A DNA stretch of 64,000 nucleotides from Ancylomarina sp963977525 (GCA_963977525.1 CAXBPC010000012.1:62001-126000); one strand, 5' to 3'. Positions 43,517 to 53,397 are shown, counted from the first letter of the stretch. Notes: generated by a model from the sequence alone, not told the origin. Program-made: numbers and translations.

Positions 43517-45673
43517 ATGAAAAACATAGCGAATACACTGAAGGTTGCAGAAGGATTAGAAGGTTATAGGGACATTTTAGATTCTATATCAATGAAATTA
43601 GGTAGAGAACTTAATGAATTAGAGCTGCTTATTTATTCTGCCATGTGGGCCGAAAGAATTTCCTACAAGACATCTTATCAATGGGTAAAGTCGTTACCGA
43701 CTGAAGGAGACAGAGTTATTGTTGGGGCTGGTGTAGCAAATTCGGGTGCTGTTGATATTGGCAACGACCTGTGTTGTGTATTCAAAATGGGGAGTCATAA
43801 TCATCCTTCGGGAATTGACCCATACGAAGGGGCTGCTACATGTGTTGGTGATGTTATTCGTGATGTTGCATCTCTCGGTGCAAAACCAATCATTTCCTTA
43901 AACTCATTTCGCTTTGGTAATCAGGATCTTGATAGTACTCAATGGTTGATGGACGAAGTGAAAAAAGGTGTTTACGATTATTCTTCTTTGCAATACGTTA
44001 AAAACATAAATAGTGAAATTCGCTTTAATTCTTGCTTCAATTGTAATCCACTTGTAAATATTCTGGTTGCTGGTATAGTTCATAAAGATCATCTTATTTC
44101 TAAGCGTGATATTCCTGTTGGGAGTGCTGTATTTATTGTTGGTAGTTTAACTGGCAATGATGGCGTAACTGTTGATGAAAAGACTGGTTCAATAGCAAAA
44201 AGTAATCCTGATTTATCGAGTTCAATGATAAAGGCGGTATTAGAATTGGCAGAGCAGAATGCTTTATTGCATGTTGAAAATATGGATATTGCGGGCTTGG
44301 TAAGTGCTTGTTCGGCAATTGGTGCTAAAAACGATTATGGGATTGATATCGAGTTGAATAAAATTCCTTTAGCAGAAGAGAATCTATCTGTAGAGCAGGT
44401 CATGTTGTCTAGAACACAAGAAAGAATGATGATTGTAGTTGATCAAGATAAAGTTGAAGATGTGAAAAACATGTTTAACCGATCAGAAGTTCTGTGCACA
44501 CAAATTGGAACCATTGTTGAGAATAAGACTTTAACATTCTTTGATGATAATGATGTGGTTGCAGAATTCTTTCCTGAAGATTTGGTAATGGGATGTGCAG
44601 CTCCTCAAGAAAAGAGGGAATACGTTCCATCAACTGAAAGTAATCATCGCGATCTTTTGGAAACTTTTCCTGAACCAGATGATTATTGGAAATTGATTAA
44701 GCACTTGTTGAAAGACAAAAATATTGGTGTTAAATCGCATATTCAATTGCATAATCAAGTAGAAGAGAATCACTCGCCTTCTGATGCTATTGTTTTGTAT
44801 GATAAGGATTCAAATCCTCTTTGTTTTACAATTTCTGGAAATTCGAACTACTGTAATTCGAATAGCTATATAGGTGCTCAAATAAATATGGCGATGGCTG
44901 TTCGTCGTATTACATGTTCGGGAGGAAAAGCTATCGCAATTAACGACTGTCTGAATTTTGGTAGTTTGCTCGATGAAAAGGTTTATACACAACTTGTTGA
45001 GACTGTAGGAGGTTTGTCTGATGCGTGTAGATTTTATGATATTCCTGTTTTGGGCGGGAACGTTAGTTTTTATAATGAAAGTACAGTTGAAGGTCAGAGA
45101 ATTCCTATTCAGCCAACACCCGTAGTTGGAATGATGGGTATGCTAGATTCAGCTAAAGATCATACCTCATATATTTATAGACAAAAAGGAGATATGATAT
45201 TCCTAATTGGACAATCGCATAATGATATTGCGGGTTCCCAATATTTGCAATGTATTAAAAAGGATGCTCCTATTGGTATTCCTCATTTTTCACTTTACGA
45301 AGAGAAAAAAGTGAATGATTGTGTTCAAAAATTGATTAAACAAAGGTTGATCGTTTCTGCACATAGTGTAGACGAAGGAGGTTTGTTTTTTAATCTAGTT
45401 TCATCAGCAATGCCATTGGGATTCGGCTTTGATATTACATCGCCAGCTGAAGTTAGAAAAGATGCTTTCTTGTTTGGTGAATCGCAATCGAGAATAGTAG
45501 TTTCAGTATCAATGGAAAACGAAGATGATTTTATCGATGCAATGATGGAGTATGGTGTGTCGTTCTCAACTTTGGGACATGTGACTAAGGGTGAGTTGAG
45601 AATAGATGATATTCCTTTTGGTTTTATTGATGATTATAAGACCGATTTCCAGTTAAGTTCACCTTTTGATTGA
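43517..45673 (+). CDS. PurL-like protein (FGAM synthase family, divergent)
   Basis: The 718-residue protein has the layout of small PurL: a linker domain, then two AIR-synthase-like halves (KMGSHNHPSGIDPYEGAAT; INDCLNFGSLLDEK; LGGNVSFYNES). FGAM synthase converts FGAR to FGAM in purine synthesis. Several catalytic spots differ: the usual WSEHCSYK is WAERISYK (Arg47 in place of His), and SESQERM is SRTQERM. The SHNHPS histidines (94, 96) remain. It may be a paralogue with changed function. No purS or purQ gene is nearby. Confidence 0.8.
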   Translation: MKNIANTLKVAEGLEGYRDILDSISMKLGRELNELELLIYSAMWAERISYKTSYQWVKSLPTEGDRVIVGAGVANSGAVDIGNDLCCVFKMGSHNHPSGIDPYEGAATCVGDVIRDVASLGAKPIISLNSFRFGNQDLDSTQWLMDEVKKGVYDYSSLQYVKNINSEIRFNSCFNCNPLVNILVAGIVHKDHLISKRDIPVGSAVFIVGSLTGNDGVTVDEKTGSIAKSNPDLSSSMIKAVLELAEQNALLHVENMDIAGLVSACSAIGAKNDYGIDIELNKIPLAEENLSVEQVMLSRTQERMMIVVDQDKVEDVKNMFNRSEVLCTQIGTIVENKTLTFFDDNDVVAEFFPEDLVMGCAAPQEKREYVPSTESNHRDLLETFPEPDDYWKLIKHLLKDKNIGVKSHIQLHNQVEENHSPSDAIVLYDKDSNPLCFTISGNSNYCNSNSYIGAQINMAMAVRRITCSGGKAIAINDCLNFGSLLDEKVYTQLVETVGGLSDACRFYDIPVLGGNVSFYNESTVEGQRIPIQPTPVVGMMGMLDSAKDHTSYIYRQKGDMIFLIGQSHNDIAGSQYLQCIKKDAPIGIPHFSLYEEKKVNDCVQKLIKQRLIVSAHSVDEGGLFFNLVSSAMPLGFGFDITSPAEVRKDAFLFGESQSRIVVSVSMENEDDFIDAMMEYGVSFSTLGHVTKGELRIDDIPFGFIDDYKTDFQLSSPFD

Positions 45674-45810
45674 TTAATAATCATGTAAATAAAGTAAGAT
45701 TTGTAATCGGCTTGTCTCGACAATTAATATATTTGCGTTTGGTTTCTCAATTCTAGTATTATGGAGAATCTTTGTTATCAGATTTATTAACCTTCAGAAA
45801 ATATATTTTA

Positions 45811-46530
45811 GTGGTCAATCCATATAAAGATTTAGATAAAGGCAAGAAAGCTCAGGTTGCTTTAATGTTCAATAATATAGCTAGGAAATATGATTTTTTA
45901 AATCATTTTCTTTCTCTTGGTATCGATAAATTATGGCGTAAGAAAGCTATAAAGTTACTTCGATCTCATCAGCCTAAACGTATGCTTGATATTGCTACAG
46001 GTACTGGAGATTTTGCTATTGCTGCCTTAAAGCTGAATCCTGATTCTATTGTTGGTATTGACATCTCAACAGAGATGTTAGCTGTAGGGAGAGAGAAAAT
46101 CACTAAAAAAGGATTGGATGATAAGATCCAGCTTTTTGAAGGTGATTCTGAAAATATTCAATTCGAAAACGATTCATTTGATGCAATTACAGTAGCCTTC
46201 GGGGTTCGTAACTTTGAAAACCTTGAAAAAGGGATTAGTGAAATGCACCGTGTTTTGAATAAAGGTGGAAAACTTGTCGTACTTGAGTTTTCAAAACCTC
46301 GAAAATTTCCGATAAAACAGATCTATACTTTCTATTTTTTCAAGATCTTACCTTTCTGGGGACGCATTTTATCTAAAGATGTATCTGCGTATACTTATTT
46401 GCCTGAATCAGTTGAGAATTTCCCCGACGGTGAAAAGTTCTTGGAGATTTGTAAGACTTGTGGTTTCGAGTCAGTTTCAGAACAGCGACTAAGTTTTGGT
46501 ATTGCTTCAATATACGTCGGAACTAAATAG
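45811..46530 (+). CDS. menG: Demethylmenaquinone/ubiquinone methyltransferase MenG/UbiE
   Basis: The enzyme methylates demethylmenaquinone with SAM. I choose GTG at 45811 (product MVNPYKDLDKGKKAQVALMF), which is how the family begins. A TTG at 45772 would add 13 unusual residues. SAM site LDIATGTGDFAIAAL; VAFGVRNFENLEKGI and VLEFSKPR are family motifs. About 240 residues. The next gene, porT-like, starts 51 bp later, an arrangement often seen in Bacteroidota. Confidence 0.9.
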   Translation: MVNPYKDLDKGKKAQVALMFNNIARKYDFLNHFLSLGIDKLWRKKAIKLLRSHQPKRMLDIATGTGDFAIAALKLNPDSIVGIDISTEMLAVGREKITKKGLDDKIQLFEGDSENIQFENDSFDAITVAFGVRNFENLEKGISEMHRVLNKGGKLVVLEFSKPRKFPIKQIYTFYFFKILPFWGRILSKDVSAYTYLPESVENFPDGEKFLEICKTCGFESVSEQRLSFGIASIYVGTK

Positions 46531-46581
46531 AACAATAATATTTCGATATTTGGGTTATTTATTGAAACAACATACTAAAGT

Positions 46582-47301
46582 TTGAAGAAAATACTTATTA
46601 TATTATTGCTCCTATTCTCGTCTAGCTATCTTTTTTCTCAAAGGGTTTATAGTTCGGGCCGTATCCAAAATAACCAAAAGGTTGATCAGAAACGATTGCA
46701 TTTTGGTTTTACTTTAGGTTTGAATGCTATGGATTATGCAATCCGGAATTCAGCGAAGGATAATGTAAAGGCAGAGCAAGTGACTTTCTCCCCAGGCTTT
46801 TCAGTAGGAATTGTTTCTGATCTGAAATTGCATGAAGATTATTCTTTACGTTTTCAACCAGGTTTGGAGTTCGGTGAACGTATGATCTTATATTCCGATG
46901 ATGATGACCTTGAGACACCACCTGCAGAGACGGTTATGGAAAGTGTTGTTATTAATTTGCCTTTATTGTTAAAATATAGAGCAAAGAGAATTGATAACTA
47001 TCGTCCATATTTAGTAGGAGGATTTAGTTATAAGATGGATGTTCAAGCTCCCACTAAATTAGATGTTGAGGATAATGTAATGGTCAGATTAAAGCCTAAC
47101 TATTTCAGTTTAGAAATAGGAGCTGGTATCGATTTTTATTTACCATATTTTAAGTTTGCAACAGAACTTAAATTCTCTCTTGGTTTGCAAGATATTCTGA
47201 ATCATAAGCTTGATTCGGAGAATCCAGATGCAGACTTATACACTCATTCTATAAACAGAATAAGCTCGAAAGTAGTTACGCTTTCATTTCATTTCGAATA
47301 A
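46582..47301 (+). CDS. porT: PorT-family type IX secretion/gliding protein
   Basis: The 239-residue protein begins with TTG, has a signal peptide (LLLFSSSYLFSQ) and forms a predicted eight-stranded outer-membrane barrel (FGFTLGLNAMDYAIR, YRPYLVGGFSYKMDV, LSFHFE end). PorT is needed for the type IX secretion system. Position directly after menG supports true PorT rather than a general outer-membrane barrel. Confidence 0.82.
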   Translation: MKKILIILLLLFSSSYLFSQRVYSSGRIQNNQKVDQKRLHFGFTLGLNAMDYAIRNSAKDNVKAEQVTFSPGFSVGIVSDLKLHEDYSLRFQPGLEFGERMILYSDDDDLETPPAETVMESVVINLPLLLKYRAKRIDNYRPYLVGGFSYKMDVQAPTKLDVEDNVMVRLKPNYFSLEIGAGIDFYLPYFKFATELKFSLGLQDILNHKLDSENPDADLYTHSINRISSKVVTLSFHFE

Positions 47302-47329
47302 ATACACTTACCTTTTTATATATTATACT

Positions 47330-48892
47330 ATGCTTACCGAAATTAATTTGGTTTTAAGTCCTCGTGATGCTTCTGAAGAGAAGTTTTATAAGATACTTGT
47401 TGCTAGAAATTTAAAAATAGAATCTAAAAGAATAAGTGGGATTCAGATTTTAAAACGATCTGTTGATGCACGACAAAGGACTATTAAAGTTAATATGCGT
47501 TTTCGCGTTGCATATGATGAGGTATTTCCTGATCTAAAATTATCTGATTTCACCTATCAGGATGTTTCAGGTAAAAAGAAAGTAATAGTTGTTGGAGCCG
47601 GACCTGCTGGTTTGTTTGCAGCTCTTAGGTTAATCGAATTAGGATATTGCCCAATAGTATTAGAGCGTGGGAAAAGTGTTGAGGATCGAAAAAAGGATTT
47701 AGCTGCAATTCATAAAGATCGAGTTATTGATGCTGATTCAAACTACAGTTTTGGAGAAGGAGGGGCTGGCACATTTTCAGATGGAAAGCTGTATACTCGG
47801 TCAAAGAAACGTGGTAACTTAAAAAAAATCCTTGAGGTTTTACATTTTCATGGTGCTCAAGAAGATATTTTGATTGATGCTCATCCGCATATAGGAACTG
47901 ATGTATTGCCTAAGGTGATCGTTAAGATCAGAGAGAATATTATTAAGGCTGGCGGTGAAGTTAGATTCTCAACAAAGGTTAATCATTTGTTAGTAGATGA
48001 AAATAAAATATCTGGAGTAAGAATTGAAAGTGGAGAAGAGCTTAAGGCAGAATCTATTATTTTAGCAACAGGTCATTCTGCTAGAGATATCTATTATCTT
48101 CTAGATTCACAAAAAATTGAGCTTGAAGCTAAGACTTTTGCAATGGGGGTTCGAATAGAGCATTCGCAAAATTTAATCGATCAGATTCAATATCATAACC
48201 CAGAAGGGCGTGGAGAATATTTGCCAGCAGCAAGCTATAGTTTTGTGCAGCAAGTTGAAGGTAGAGGTGTGTATTCATTCTGTATGTGTCCTGGCGGAGT
48301 GATTGTTCCTGCGGCTACTGGCGAGAATCAACAGGTTGTTAACGGAATGTCATCTTCACGAAGAAATACAGCGTTTGCTAATGCAGGAATGGCTGTAGAA
48401 GTTATGGAGGAAGATCTAAATGAATTTAAAGAGTTTGGTGTATTAGCAGGTTTAAAGTTCCAAGAGAAGTTAGAGAAGCTATCATTTGAAAAAGGTGGGG
48501 CTGATTTAACTGCTCCAGCTCAAAGAATGAACGATTTTGTTGAAGGTATTCTTAGCTCTAATCTTCCTGATTCGTCATACCAGCCAGGTTTGAAGAGTTC
48601 TGATTTGCATGAGTGGTTACCAAAACATATTCGATTTCGTTTACAGGAAGGTTTTAAAGCCTTTGGAAAGAAATCTAAAGGCTTTCTAACTAATGAGGCT
48701 GTTATATTGGGAGTGGAGTCGAGAACGTCATCTCCTGTAAGAATTCCTCGTGATAATAAAAGCCTGCAGCATGTTCAAGTTTCTGGATTATTCCCATGTG
48801 GAGAAGGAGCGGGTTACGCAGGTGGAATTGTTTCAGCTGCTATGGATGGTGAGCGTTGTGCTGAAGCTTTCCATAATATGCTGACTGAATAG
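47330..48892 (+). CDS. FAD-dependent oxidoreductase
   Basis: The 520-residue flavoprotein has a short N-terminal domain (1-85), then a Rossmann FAD motif VIVVGAGPAGLFAALRLIEL, GEGGAGTFSDGKL and LATGHSARD. The C-terminal FPCGEGAGYAGGIVSAAMDG closes the FAD site. It belongs to the uncharacterised FAD-dependent dehydrogenase family widespread in Bacteroidota and Firmicutes. The substrate is unknown. Ends at a strong terminator shared with the tRNA-Trp region. Confidence 0.85.
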   Translation: MLTEINLVLSPRDASEEKFYKILVARNLKIESKRISGIQILKRSVDARQRTIKVNMRFRVAYDEVFPDLKLSDFTYQDVSGKKKVIVVGAGPAGLFAALRLIELGYCPIVLERGKSVEDRKKDLAAIHKDRVIDADSNYSFGEGGAGTFSDGKLYTRSKKRGNLKKILEVLHFHGAQEDILIDAHPHIGTDVLPKVIVKIRENIIKAGGEVRFSTKVNHLLVDENKISGVRIESGEELKAESIILATGHSARDIYYLLDSQKIELEAKTFAMGVRIEHSQNLIDQIQYHNPEGRGEYLPAASYSFVQQVEGRGVYSFCMCPGGVIVPAATGENQQVVNGMSSSRRNTAFANAGMAVEVMEEDLNEFKEFGVLAGLKFQEKLEKLSFEKGGADLTAPAQRMNDFVEGILSSNLPDSSYQPGLKSSDLHEWLPKHIRFRLQEGFKAFGKKSKGFLTNEAVILGVESRTSSPVRIPRDNKSLQHVQVSGLFPCGEGAGYAGGIVSAAMDGERCAEAFHNMLTE

Positions 48893-48915
48893 TCTTAGGA
48901 AAACATTTAATAGAA

Positions 48916-48954
48916 AAAAGCCTTTTGAAGATATCTTCAAAAGGCTTTTTTTTT
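48916..48954 (+). terminator. Terminator after the FAD oxidoreductase
   Basis: AAAAGCCTTTTGAAGA and TCTTCAAAAGGCTTTT arms (16 bp, perfect) are followed by more T residues. On the opposite strand it can also serve the tRNA-Trp gene. Confidence 0.9.
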
Positions 48955-48955
48955 G

Positions 48956-49028
48956 CACGGGTGGAGAGACTCGAACTCCCGACACCTGGTTTTGGAGACC
49001 AGTGCTCTGCCAACTGAGCTACACCCGT
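48956..49028 (-). tRNA. tRNA-Trp (anticodon CCA)
   Basis: 73 nt: acceptor ACGGGTG/CACCCGT, D arm GTAGCTCAGTTGGCAGAGC, anticodon stem CTGGT/ACCAG with loop CTCCAAA (anticodon CCA), T loop GTTCGAGTC. Intact, with no sign of insertion next to it. Confidence 0.95.
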
Positions 49029-49275
49029 CTGTAAACAAGTCGTTTTTTTGCCTTGTCTGACGACAAAAGTAGGATAAATACTGATATCTGCAAGTGCTTT
49101 AGTTAAAGAAATGGGAAGTTTTTGAGGTTCTGAAAGCCCTTAGTTTGCTAGTGTTTTAAGGATGAGGTTTTTAGTTTGAAGATTTTTTATGTGAAAAAAA
49201 TAATGAGGTTTTCATTTTAAAGTGTTAAATTATGAATTAGGGCAAATAGCTGATGAAATTTAAATAATTACTGTC

Positions 49276-49713
49276 ATGAAAAACACAAAAAAAGAGTACA
49301 GTAATGATGAAATTACTGTCGTGTATCAGGCTGATTTATGTATTCAATCTGGTGAGTGTGCAAAGGGATTATCTTCAGTTTTCAAACCTGGGGAACAGCC
49401 TTGGGTAAAGATGGATGCTGCTAATAAGGAGGACATTATGCAACAAGTGCAGAAATGTCCAACAAAAGCACTATCATTTTATATAAATATACCTGAGAAG
49501 AAAAGGAGTGGGGAGCCTGTAGCGATTGAATCAGGATTTAAGGTAAAAGTTCTAACAAAAGGTCCATTAATGATAGAAGGTCCAATAACTCTGATTAATA
49601 CAAATGGGCAAAGAGAAATTAAATTAGGTGAGACATTTTTCTGTCGGTGTGGCACATCAAGCAATAAGCCATTTTGTGATGGATCTCATAATGAGATTGA
49701 TTTTAAAGATTAA
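49276..49713 (+). CDS. Mono-cluster ferredoxin-like plus CDGSH iron-sulfur protein
   Basis: The 145-residue cytosolic protein has two Fe-S parts. The first (about 10-75) is the divergent single-cluster ferredoxin domain (CIQSGECAKGLSSVF, then KCPTKAL). The second is a CDGSH site CRCGTSSNKPFCDGSH (about 123-139), which binds a [2Fe-2S] cluster with three Cys and one His. Electron transfer or redox sensing is probable; no partner is encoded next to it. Confidence 0.85.
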   Translation: MKNTKKEYSNDEITVVYQADLCIQSGECAKGLSSVFKPGEQPWVKMDAANKEDIMQQVQKCPTKALSFYINIPEKKRSGEPVAIESGFKVKVLTKGPLMIEGPITLINTNGQREIKLGETFFCRCGTSSNKPFCDGSHNEIDFKD

Positions 49714-49745
49714 AAAAAAGCCCTGATAGTTGTATCAGGGCTTTT
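49714..49745. terminator. Bidirectional terminator between CDGSH and HPF genes
   Basis: AAAAGCCCTGATA and TATCAGGGCTTTT arms around GTTG, with A-run before and T-run after, between convergent genes. Confidence 0.9.
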
Positions 49746-49761
49746 CAATTATGCTAGAAGA

Positions 49762-50052
49762 TTATTTTTCTTTATTCTTTAGAATCTGAATTTTTAAAGC
49801 TTCTGTTACAAGTTCTGCAGCTGCCTCAAAAGAATTAGATTGCTTTTTAGCGAAAAGTTCATTTCCGGGAACGTTAACTTTGACTTCAACAACTTTATTC
49901 ACTTTAGGATCTGAATTTTCAATATTTAAAGTAACGGTATAGTCACTAATATTATTATCAAACTTGTTAAGTTTACTCAACTTCTGATTGATGAAAGCTT
50001 CAAGTTTTTTATCGGCTTTAAAGCCTACGGATTGCATCTTCATATTCATCAC
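49762..50052 (-). CDS. hpf: Ribosome hibernation-promoting factor (short HPF/RaiA)
   Basis: The 96-residue protein has the beta-alpha-beta-beta-beta-alpha fold of the HPF/RaiA family (VGFKADKKLEAFINQKLSKL, then NSFEAAAELVTEALKIQI). It binds the ribosome A/P site region and promotes dormancy in stationary phase. The absence of the long C-terminal dimerisation domain makes it the short type. Confidence 0.88.
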   Translation of the reverse strand: MMNMKMQSVGFKADKKLEAFINQKLSKLNKFDNNISDYTVTLNIENSDPKVNKVVEVKVNVPGNELFAKKQSNSFEAAAELVTEALKIQILKNKEK

Positions 50053-50307
50053 AGGTCCTCCTATATTTTAGTGCCCTAAGAGCATGAGTTAATATTTCGT
50101 TAAATAGTAACTGATCAGTTCTGATTGCGCGCATGTGGCTTGTAAAGGCCGTTTTGATTAATCTTTCTACATTGAAAATAGATAAAATGTTTGAATAAAA
50201 AAAGGCTTTTGTGAAAATAATTATGATGAGAAATGTTAATAAATCCTAAGGTGCTTATTACTAGAAGGAATAGCTATAAAGATATTTTGGAATATTCTTG
50301 TTGTAGG

Positions 50308-50940
50308 CTAATTTCCCTTTTCAACTTGTTTTCTAGAAACCGAATTTAGTACATGGTAAAGCTGGTCATCAAGAAAATAATTTTCAAAATCAGACATGAT
50401 GCCTTTAAAAAGAGGTAGAGTATTACCTTCCATTATTAGTAGCATATCACCTAAGTTATGCTCTGCAATTTTAATAGGGATATAAATGGCTCTTTTACCT
50501 GACTTAAGTTTAAACTTTGTAATTGAGTCAGATTTGAATTTGTCAATCTCCTCTCCAGAATTGTTGATATATTTTTCACATCCTTTAAAGTGGAAGTTGC
50601 CTCCAATGACATTCGCTCCAGGGTAATTAAAAAAATCAATAATAAAATCTGCAACTTCTTTTTGAAAACCTTCACAGCTCTGATACGATTCTAATGCAAC
50701 CTTATCCTTGATAACATCAAATTCTCTTGAAAGTTTGTAGGGAATAGATAGAATTGTGTAAAAATAAACGCCGGATATAACTGCTAGAAGTGTACCAAAT
50801 ATTGTGGCAGGTATTTGCCATACACTTATTCCTAAGGCTAATTCAACGCCATACCATGAGCATATAGACCATGCTAGTATCCAAAAACTCAATATTAATT
50901 GTAATGAGAATTTATAGATGATTTCAAATGAGCTAAACAT
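50308..50940 (-). CDS. Hypothetical membrane protein (210 aa)
   Basis: Two N-terminal membrane helices (about 9-30 and 40-65) precede a soluble domain of about 140 residues (GANVIGGNFHFKGCEKYINN; LKSGKRAIYIPIKIAEHNLG). I know no family for it. It lies between HPF and the Ca/Na antiporter, on the same strand as both, 67 bp from the antiporter stop. Confidence 0.6.
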   Translation of the reverse strand: MFSSFEIIYKFSLQLILSFWILAWSICSWYGVELALGISVWQIPATIFGTLLAVISGVYFYTILSIPYKLSREFDVIKDKVALESYQSCEGFQKEVADFIIDFFNYPGANVIGGNFHFKGCEKYINNSGEEIDKFKSDSITKFKLKSGKRAIYIPIKIAEHNLGDMLLIMEGNTLPLFKGIMSDFENYFLDDQLYHVLNSVSRKQVEKGN

Positions 50941-51007
50941 GATATGTTAAATTAGAGATTTGAATGTAATTTAAAGTTATGCTGATAATTAATAAATGCA
51001 AAATATT

Positions 51008-52204
51008 TTACCAACCAGAAGTGAAATAATTCGCTATTACTTGAAGATATTCTCCAAGGCCGCCAGGCTGTCTGAGATACTGAATAAAAGAACCAGCTGT
51101 TTGTGCTAGAAAAGAATTGCCCCCCGCATAATACTCGGCAGCTCCAATGGCATACAATATAAATAAGGCATATAGGAAGCCTAAAATAACTACATGGCGT
51201 TTTTTTAAAGCTTTGCTGAAATAAAAAATTGCAATAGTTATAAGGGTAACGATTAGTAAAACGATTCGGATATCAACAAGAGTTGAGCCAGCTTCAGAGA
51301 ATTCTATCTTCTGTCCTGTAAATAGTAAGAATAGAGCCAGTGGGAGTCCTAAGCTGATTGATATATCAAAAATATTTGAACCTAAGATGTTTGCTAAAGA
51401 GTCATCGTAGTTTCCTTTTTTTGCATCTCGTATAGAAATGATGGTATCTGGTACACTACTAGCGGCTGCAATTAATATTAGTGCAACAAAAAGTGGATTG
51501 ATTCCTAATGAGTCTGATATGCCTTTACATCCTTCAACTAACCCTGCGCAAGCTGCTGCTATAACAAGTACGGAACCAGCTAATAATAGCCAGCTTCTAC
51601 GTTTTCTCCCCTTGTTAGCTTTTAGTACATATTTTAAATATTTTCCATCTTCACTTTCCTCGCTTCTCTGAGGTTCTATTCTTTCACCTTTTTTCATCGA
51701 TAGCATCGTATATGCTAGGTAAATGAAATAGAATAAAGTAAAAGCCCAACCGTGCCAATGCGTAATGTATTTGCTAGAAAGTAGTACAATAAGTAGAAGC
51801 TCGGCAGCAATAAGGAATAGGCCATCGCGAAGTACAACCTTTTTACTGATTTTTAAACCTACAAGACCAGGAACTGTTGCAAGAACTGTTCCTATTACTA
51901 ACATTGGTATGGCAATACTATTAAAGATGGCCGAACCTGTATTGCCACCAATACTAGCGGCTAAGTCACGGGCTAAATTGGCATGAGTAGCAAATACTAG
52001 AAAAAAGACAGTTGTTAAAAGTTCAGGAATTGATGAGCCGATTGCATTTAATGACGCTCCTTTAACTCCTTCGCTCATATTTCGACCTAGATAGTCAGTT
52101 GCAACCTCAAATGCATTGCATGATTTTGCAATTATAAGGGAGCAGAGTATCATTAAGGATAAGCCACCGTACCAAGTGTGAAAAATGAGATTGAAAATAT
52201 CCAT
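51008..52204 (-). CDS. CaCA-family sodium/calcium antiporter-like protein
   Basis: The 398-residue inner-membrane protein has about ten helices and two alpha-repeats. The first carries NAIGSSIPELLTTVF, the second AAASSVPDTIISIRDAKKGN with GSNIFDISISLGLP; these are the ion-binding GS-x-PE and S-x-PD motifs of the CaCA/YrbG family. It would exchange Ca2+ or K+ for Na+ or H+. An acidic loop (EESEDGK) joins the halves. Confidence 0.88.
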   Translation of the reverse strand: MDIFNLIFHTWYGGLSLMILCSLIIAKSCNAFEVATDYLGRNMSEGVKGASLNAIGSSIPELLTTVFFLVFATHANLARDLAASIGGNTGSAIFNSIAIPMLVIGTVLATVPGLVGLKISKKVVLRDGLFLIAAELLLIVLLSSKYITHWHGWAFTLFYFIYLAYTMLSMKKGERIEPQRSEESEDGKYLKYVLKANKGRKRRSWLLLAGSVLVIAAACAGLVEGCKGISDSLGINPLFVALILIAAASSVPDTIISIRDAKKGNYDDSLANILGSNIFDISISLGLPLALFLLFTGQKIEFSEAGSTLVDIRIVLLIVTLITIAIFYFSKALKKRHVVILGFLYALFILYAIGAAEYYAGGNSFLAQTAGSFIQYLRQPGGLGEYLQVIANYFTSGW

Positions 52205-52295
52205 GTTTAATAGTAATAGGTATGTTCTGAGCTTGTTTCTATTTAAGTCCCGAAAATAAAGGTAATTTTTTTATTAAAATCGGGAAAGTGAATAT

Positions 52296-53261
52296 TTAAA
52301 TACCGTGAACTTTCCTTTTTCTCAATCCTTTACCTTCCAAATAATCTATAAGTAAAGCAGGTTCATCGGTTAGGATGATATTAGCGCCAAATTTTAGAGC
52401 CCAATCCCATTTGGTTTCTGCGCTTGGATTCTTTGCTAGATGCTTATGATTGTTAACATTTTCAATTTTATTTGCATTTATCCAAATACGACAGGATTTA
52501 TCTTTTATTTGCTTAACACAAGGAAGTAAACTTGAATCTGTCTTTGTGATAGTCATACTAAAAGCGAGAGGAATATTTGCTTTGATATATTTTTGAGATA
52601 AGTGTTTTACTCTTCTGTTGTGTTTTCTAATATTAGGAATGTAAATAAGATCTCTTTTTAAGCATTTTTTGTGCAATCGAGTTTTATAAAAGTCTTTCAA
52701 TTTTTTTATTATAACTTGATTCTGAGTATTTGTCTTTTTTAAATATTCAACGATTCTATTTAGATGCATCGTGCATTTATCTAGATTGATCAATATTTTC
52801 CCTTTTGAAAGTAAAAGAGCTTCTTCTAAAGTCGGTACTTTATGGGATGTTGCTTTGCCATTTCTATCAGTTAAAAATATTTTATTTAAATCATTTAATG
52901 TAAAGCTTGATACTTTTCCGCTTCCAGTTGTTGTCCTGTCTAATGTTTTGTCATGTATTACGACAGGAACTTTATCTTTCGTAAATCGGACATCAATCTC
53001 TAAGATGTCAACTCCAATTTTAATCGCATTTTTTATGGCTTGTAGGGAATTCTCTGGTGCATTTGTCCAATCACCTCTATGGGCAACAACCATAACATAG
53101 GAGTCGGTAGCTGTGTCTAAGATTTGAAGCAGGCTATCAATCCTATTATTATTATTATTATTATTATTATGTATTATTTCGTTTTTTTCAAGATACCTAG
53201 TACCACTTATTAAAGGAAGGAATTGTGTTAGGATAAATCCAATTGTAAATAGATATTTCAT
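52296..53261 (-). CDS. Glycerophosphodiester phosphodiesterase with poly-Asn tract
   Basis: The 321-residue exported GDPD hydrolyses glycerophosphodiesters to glycerol-3-phosphate and an alcohol. It has a signal peptide (1-20), then eight Asn (32-39) and the GDPD barrel: AHRGDWTNAPENS (His61, Glu69) and EIDVRFTKDKVPVVIHD. The final repeat LTDEPALLIDYL fits the end of the barrel. The Asn run is encoded by an (ATT)8 tract at 53145-53168 and can change length by slippage without a frameshift. Confidence 0.88.
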   Translation of the reverse strand: MKYLFTIGFILTQFLPLISGTRYLEKNEIIHNNNNNNNNRIDSLLQILDTATDSYVMVVAHRGDWTNAPENSLQAIKNAIKIGVDILEIDVRFTKDKVPVVIHDKTLDRTTTGSGKVSSFTLNDLNKIFLTDRNGKATSHKVPTLEEALLLSKGKILINLDKCTMHLNRIVEYLKKTNTQNQVIIKKLKDFYKTRLHKKCLKRDLIYIPNIRKHNRRVKHLSQKYIKANIPLAFSMTITKTDSSLLPCVKQIKDKSCRIWINANKIENVNNHKHLAKNPSAETKWDWALKFGANIILTDEPALLIDYLEGKGLRKRKVHGI

Positions 53262-53397
53262 AGAGTAGTTCGAGTATAGATGTAACGTATAGATTAAAGA
53301 GGTATTCCGTAGTCATTGGTAGCTCTATACTTTAATTTACAATTTATCGTGTAAATACTCGATGTCTAGTCTATATGTTTTGACCAGAGGAATCATT

